Shown in pieces: positions 53,291 to 54,758 of a stretch of DNA of 54,758 bases (positions are counted from its first letter, which is position 1; every line of letters starts with the position of its first letter). The notes under the pieces are model-generated. The model searched no databases, was not told the origin of the DNA, and saw nothing but the letters and a program-made list of their open reading frames with translations. Origin of the DNA: Bacteroidales bacterium (lineage in GTDB: Bacteria > Bacteroidota > Bacteroidia > Bacteroidales > Bacteroidaceae); contig JALFUO010000099.1 of NCBI GenBank assembly GCA_022784065.1, positions 1 to 54,758 of the forward strand, written 5' to 3'. The position numbers and the translations under genes are program-made.

Positions 53291-54556
53291 TTACTCTACG
53301 TTGCCTTCGGCATCGTAGTTGTTGAACAGGAAGTCGTTGTAGGGATATTTCTGCACGTGGAGCTCGCGCACTCGTTTATAGATAAGGTCTTTGAGATTGT
53401 CGATATTGGTCTGCTCGCGTGCGGAGATAAATATGGCATCGTCGCCGAGGCGTGCCATCCACGTATGCTTCAAGTCGTCGAGCGTGCGGTTGCGCTCGGT
53501 GGGCGGCGTGAGGTCGTCGGGGTCTTTCTCCTCCCACGTGTAGGCATCTGTCTTGTTGAACACAAGAAGCACGGGTTTGTCGGAGCAGCCGAGGTCGGCG
53601 AGCGTTTTGTTTACCACTTCAATCTGTTCCGTGAAGTCGGGGTGCGACACGTCCACGACGTGGATAAGGATATCAGCTTCGCGCACCTCGTCGAGCGTGC
53701 TTTTGAAGGAGTCCACGAGGTCGGTGGGCAGTTTGCGGATAAAGCCCACGGTGTCGGCCAGGAGGAAAGGCAGGTTGTCGATGATGACCTTGCGCACGGT
53801 GGTGTCGAGTGTGGCGAAGAGTTTGTTTTCTGCAAAGACCTCAGCCTTGGCGAGGAGGTTGATGAGCGTGGACTTGCCCACATTGGTGTAGCCCACGAGG
53901 GCTGCGCGTATGAGCCGCCCGCGATTTTTGCGCTGCGTGGTTTTCTGCCGGTCGATGTCGGCGAGGCGCTGCTTGAGGAGCGACATGCGGTTGAGAATGA
54001 TGCGGCGGTCCATTTCGAGCTGCGTTTCGCCCGGGCCGCGCAAACCTACCGAACCTTTGCCGCCGCCGGAGCCCGAGCCGCCGCCCTGTCGCTCGAGGTG
54101 CGTCCACAGGCGTTGCAGGCGCGGCAACATGTAACGGTATTGCGCCAGCTCCACCTGCGTCTTGGCATTGGCGGTCTGGGCGCGCATTGCAAAGATGTCG
54201 AGGATAAGGCTCGTGCGGTCGAGAATCTTTACTTTGAGTTCGCGCTCGATGTTGCGTAACTGCTTGGCCGAGAGCTCGTCGTCGAAAATCACCATGCCGA
54301 TTTCGCGCTCGGCTTCCTCTTCCGCCTCGATATAGGCACGTATCTCTTCGAGTTTACCCTTGCCCACGTAGGTCACGGAACTGGGTCCGTCCAGGCGTTG
54401 CGTGAAACGCTTCACGGTTACTGCGCCGGCGGTCTCGGCAAGGAAAGCCAGTTCGTCGAGATATTCCTCCGTCTTGCGCTCGTCCTGCGTCTTGGTGATG
54501 AGGGCTACGAGCACGGCGGTTTCTGCCTTGGCTTCAGTGGTTATAAATTCTTTCAT
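53291..54556 (-). CDS. hflX: Ribosome-associated GTPase HflX
   Basis: 421-aa GTPase that splits stalled or heat-damaged 70S ribosomes. The N-terminal HflX domain contains the nucleotide-binding-like DGPSSVTYVGKGKLEEIRAY (56-75) and the family signature GLRGPGETQLEMDRR (171-185). The G domain has G1 GYTNVGKS (222-229), ATLDTT (248-253), the DTVGF switch II and NKTDAY for G4. A Gly/Ser-rich insertion (GGGSGSGGGKGS) lies at 158-169. It is preceded immediately by octamer repeats, which must be its 5' leader. Confidence 0.96.
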   Translation of the reverse strand: MKEFITTEAKAETAVLVALITKTQDERKTEEYLDELAFLAETAGAVTVKRFTQRLDGPSSVTYVGKGKLEEIRAYIEAEEEAEREIGMVIFDDELSAKQLRNIERELKVKILDRTSLILDIFAMRAQTANAKTQVELAQYRYMLPRLQRLWTHLERQGGGSGSGGGKGSVGLRGPGETQLEMDRRIILNRMSLLKQRLADIDRQKTTQRKNRGRLIRAALVGYTNVGKSTLINLLAKAEVFAENKLFATLDTTVRKVIIDNLPFLLADTVGFIRKLPTDLVDSFKSTLDEVREADILIHVVDVSHPDFTEQIEVVNKTLADLGCSDKPVLLVFNKTDAYTWEEKDPDDLTPPTERNRTLDDLKHTWMARLGDDAIFISAREQTNIDNLKDLIYKRVRELHVQKYPYNDFLFNNYDAEGNVE

Positions 54557-54557
54557 T

Positions 54558-54661
54558 AGTAAACAAGTTTTTAGTAAACAAGTAAACGAGTAGACGAGTA
54601 AACGAGTTTTTTAGTAAACAAGTAAACGAGTAAACAAGTTTTTTAGTAAACAAGTAAACAA
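54558..54661 (-). repeat. Octamer arrays abutting the hflX start
   Basis: Three blocks of GTAAACAA, GTAAACGA and GTAGACGA octamers (on the plus strand) are separated by AGTTTTTTA stretches. Read with hflX, these are the same CTCGTTTA/CTCGTCTA units seen before other genes. The array ends at the hflX ATG. Confidence 0.85.
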
Positions 54662-54662
54662 A

Positions 54663-54754
54663 GTAGGGGCGTTTTGCAAAACGCCCGCCGTGTGCGCCGA
54701 ATGGTCAAATTAAAAAACACATCAATTCCCCGGCGGGTTTCAAAACGCCCCAAC
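54663..54754. repeat. 92-bp two-ended palindrome element, second copy
   Basis: It starts GTAGGGGCGTTTTGCAAAAC and ends AAAACGCCCCAAC, exactly 92 bp like the copy at 4063-4154. The two interiors are not obviously alike. It directly follows the octamer array. Confidence 0.75.
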
Positions 54755-54758
54755 AGCC

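Overview
The window reads as a chromosome segment of an anaerobic member of the Bacteroidota, order Bacteroidales. The evidence is a complete porG-uppS-bamA-ompH-ompH cluster in the Porphyromonas-type order, several secreted proteins with type IX secretion (T9SS) C-terminal signals, SPII lipoproteins with acidic tails after the lipid cysteine, Bacteroidota-type promoters (TTTG, about 20 nt, TAnnTTTG), pyruvate:ferredoxin oxidoreductase, and a 486-residue CstA. GC content is high for the order. Family or genus cannot be fixed from the sequence alone; a Prevotella-like relative is plausible.

Layout. 1-659: intergenic repeats. 659-6323: ccsA-type cytochrome c biogenesis gene, asd on the opposite strand, and a CPA2 cation/proton antiporter. 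6391-13655: a same-strand cluster of lipoprotein, PorG, UppS, BamA and two OmpH/Skp chaperones, ending in a strong terminator. 13667-15178: a YgjP-like metallopeptidase and a small LTxxQ periplasmic protein. 15179-16609: a 1.4-kb gene-free island made almost entirely of repeats. 16610-34146: a minus-strand block in which a 7-TM AraC-type regulator lies upstream of a likely six-gene operon. That operon encodes a small 79-residue protein, a 737-residue GLUG-like surface protein, a 3438-residue T9SS giant, a lipoprotein sharing a domain with the giant, a 5'-nucleotidase lipoprotein and another lipoprotein. 34652-37666: an AAA-type ATPase with altered Walker A and B residues, followed by two tandem Rpn-family PD-(D/E)XK proteins. 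37707-45613: nifJ, a GEVED-domain T9SS protein and a serine-type sulfatase. 45704-54556: an intact DUF4143 ATPase with twin palindromic operators, clpB, a MATE transporter, cstA and hflX.

The strongest unexplained signals are non-coding. At least five families of dispersed repeats occupy the intergenic space: (i) arrays of a 17-bp near-palindrome repeated every 21 bp at three loci with a shared flank; (ii) 58-62-bp imperfect hairpins whose tips change in a base-paired way; (iii) a 92-bp element with a GGGCGTTTTGCAAAACGCCC-type palindrome at each end; (iv) tandem octamers CTCGTNTA that sit between genes of the bam cluster and before other genes; (v) two inverted 111-bp copies bounding a 934-bp island. 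The best candidate protein system is the AraC-regulated giant-surface-protein operon, which has a direct-repeat operator candidate (TTGACGATTG twice, 21 bp apart) just upstream of it.

No rRNA, tRNA, CRISPR array, complete insertion sequence or phage gene was recognised. All homology statements are from reading motifs, with no database search.
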